44,839 bases of DNA. Origin: Elusimicrobiota bacterium (GTDB lineage Bacteria > Elusimicrobiota > Endomicrobiia > Endomicrobiales > JAPLKN01). The stretch is taken from the NCBI GenBank assembly GCA_026388075.1, contig JAPLKN010000108.1, positions 1 through 44,839 on the forward strand, written 5' to 3'. The notes beneath the pieces are model-generated. The model had not been told where the DNA came from and searched no databases. It worked only from the letters and a program-made list of their open reading frames with translations. Both the position numbers and the translations under genes were made by a program. Positions 44,586 through 44,839 of the stretch are shown here, one piece after another (the first letter of the stretch is position 1; the number at the start of each line of letters is the position of its first letter).

Positions 44586-44839
44586 TTAGCTCCTAAAAAG
44601 CCCGTGATTATTTTTAATCCAGGCAATTAGTTTCTCAACACCTTCTCTGGGTTTTATTTTTGATTTCCAGTTTAGATATTTCTCGGCTTTTCTACTATCA
44701 CAAACAAAATATTTTAGATCTCCGAAACGTTCCGGCTCAAAAGCATAATCCACCTTCTTTCCCAAAATATCCTCTATCAACTTTATGCATTCTAACAAAG
44801 ATATAATATTTTCTTCTCCTCCGCCAATATTATATATTC
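44586..44839 (-). CDS. NAD-dependent sugar epimerase/dehydratase, C-terminal part
   Basis: The gene runs off the window edge, so about 83 C-terminal codons are seen. IYNIGGGEENIISLLECIKL, then FGDLKYFVCDSRKAEKYLNW and REGVEKLIAWI fit the C-terminal end of short-chain epimerases, closest in style to CDP-paratose/tyvelose 2-epimerase. The true start is outside the window. It is 1 nt upstream of the nucleotidyltransferase, so the two probably supply one sugar nucleotide. Confidence 0.8.
   Translation of the reverse strand, partial: IYNIGGGEENIISLLECIKLIEDILGKKVDYAFEPERFGDLKYFVCDSRKAEKYLNWKSKIKPREGVEKLIAWIKNNHGLFRS

Overview
The window is AT-rich bacterial DNA in which every convincing gene lies on the minus strand, so transcription runs from high to low coordinates. 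Genes are packed into long runs with 1-8 nt gaps or ATGA/TAATG overlaps. Gram-negative traits are clear: Kdo transferase, heptosyltransferase-like GT9 enzymes, an O-antigen ligase and an outer-membrane beta-barrel protein. Radical SAM enzymes, an EFR1-type ferredoxin/flavodoxin protein, phosphotransacetylase, QueH and a stand-alone MetH-activation-like protein suggest an anaerobe. The mix resembles candidate phyla such as Omnitrophota or Elusimicrobiota; that placement is inference, because no marker gene such as 16S is present.

Layout in ascending coordinates. (1) 1-4886: histidine operon, transcribed hisD - small ORF - hisB - hisH - hisA - hisF - hisI, running by an ATGA overlap into the first codons of trpE, which looks frameshifted. 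A near-consensus promoter sits only 8 nt before the hisD ATG, implying a leaderless mRNA. (2) 4938-9816: CBS protein, YajQ, a surface barrel protein whose signal peptide and barrel are in different frames across an A9 tract, a DUF2156 protein, an EFR1 protein and Pta. (3) 9817-12515: two paralogous 48-49-aa zinc-ribbon proteins, FtsB and enolase, with two good promoters. (4) 12526-20228: an LPS core/O-antigen block (waaA, an acyltransferase-GT9 fusion, two GT9 enzymes, O-antigen ligase, GT2, PIG-L deacetylase). (5) 20316-33990: a housekeeping block with the order yebC-ruvC-ruvA-ruvB-queH-DUF2905-spoIID-queA-HD-tgt-yajC-HD-GT39-secD-secF-metH activation. It combines Holliday-junction processing, queuosine synthesis and Sec export, with two paralogous HD hydrolases inserted. 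(6) 34092-44839: one nine-gene operon-like run with a sugar epimerase, a nucleotidyltransferase, two B12-type radical SAM enzymes, a SPASM radical SAM enzyme, a large GT-C transferase, a flippase-like UPF0104 protein, a GT21-like enzyme and a GT28-like enzyme. It probably builds an unusual surface glycolipid or glycan.

The most notable non-coding pattern is a set of five palindromic intergenic elements (about 87-133 bp, at least three sequence families). Each has one edge 0-2 nt from, or inside, the stop codon of the upstream gene. Two of them supply the TAG stop itself. No tRNA, rRNA, CRISPR array, transposase or phage gene was seen.
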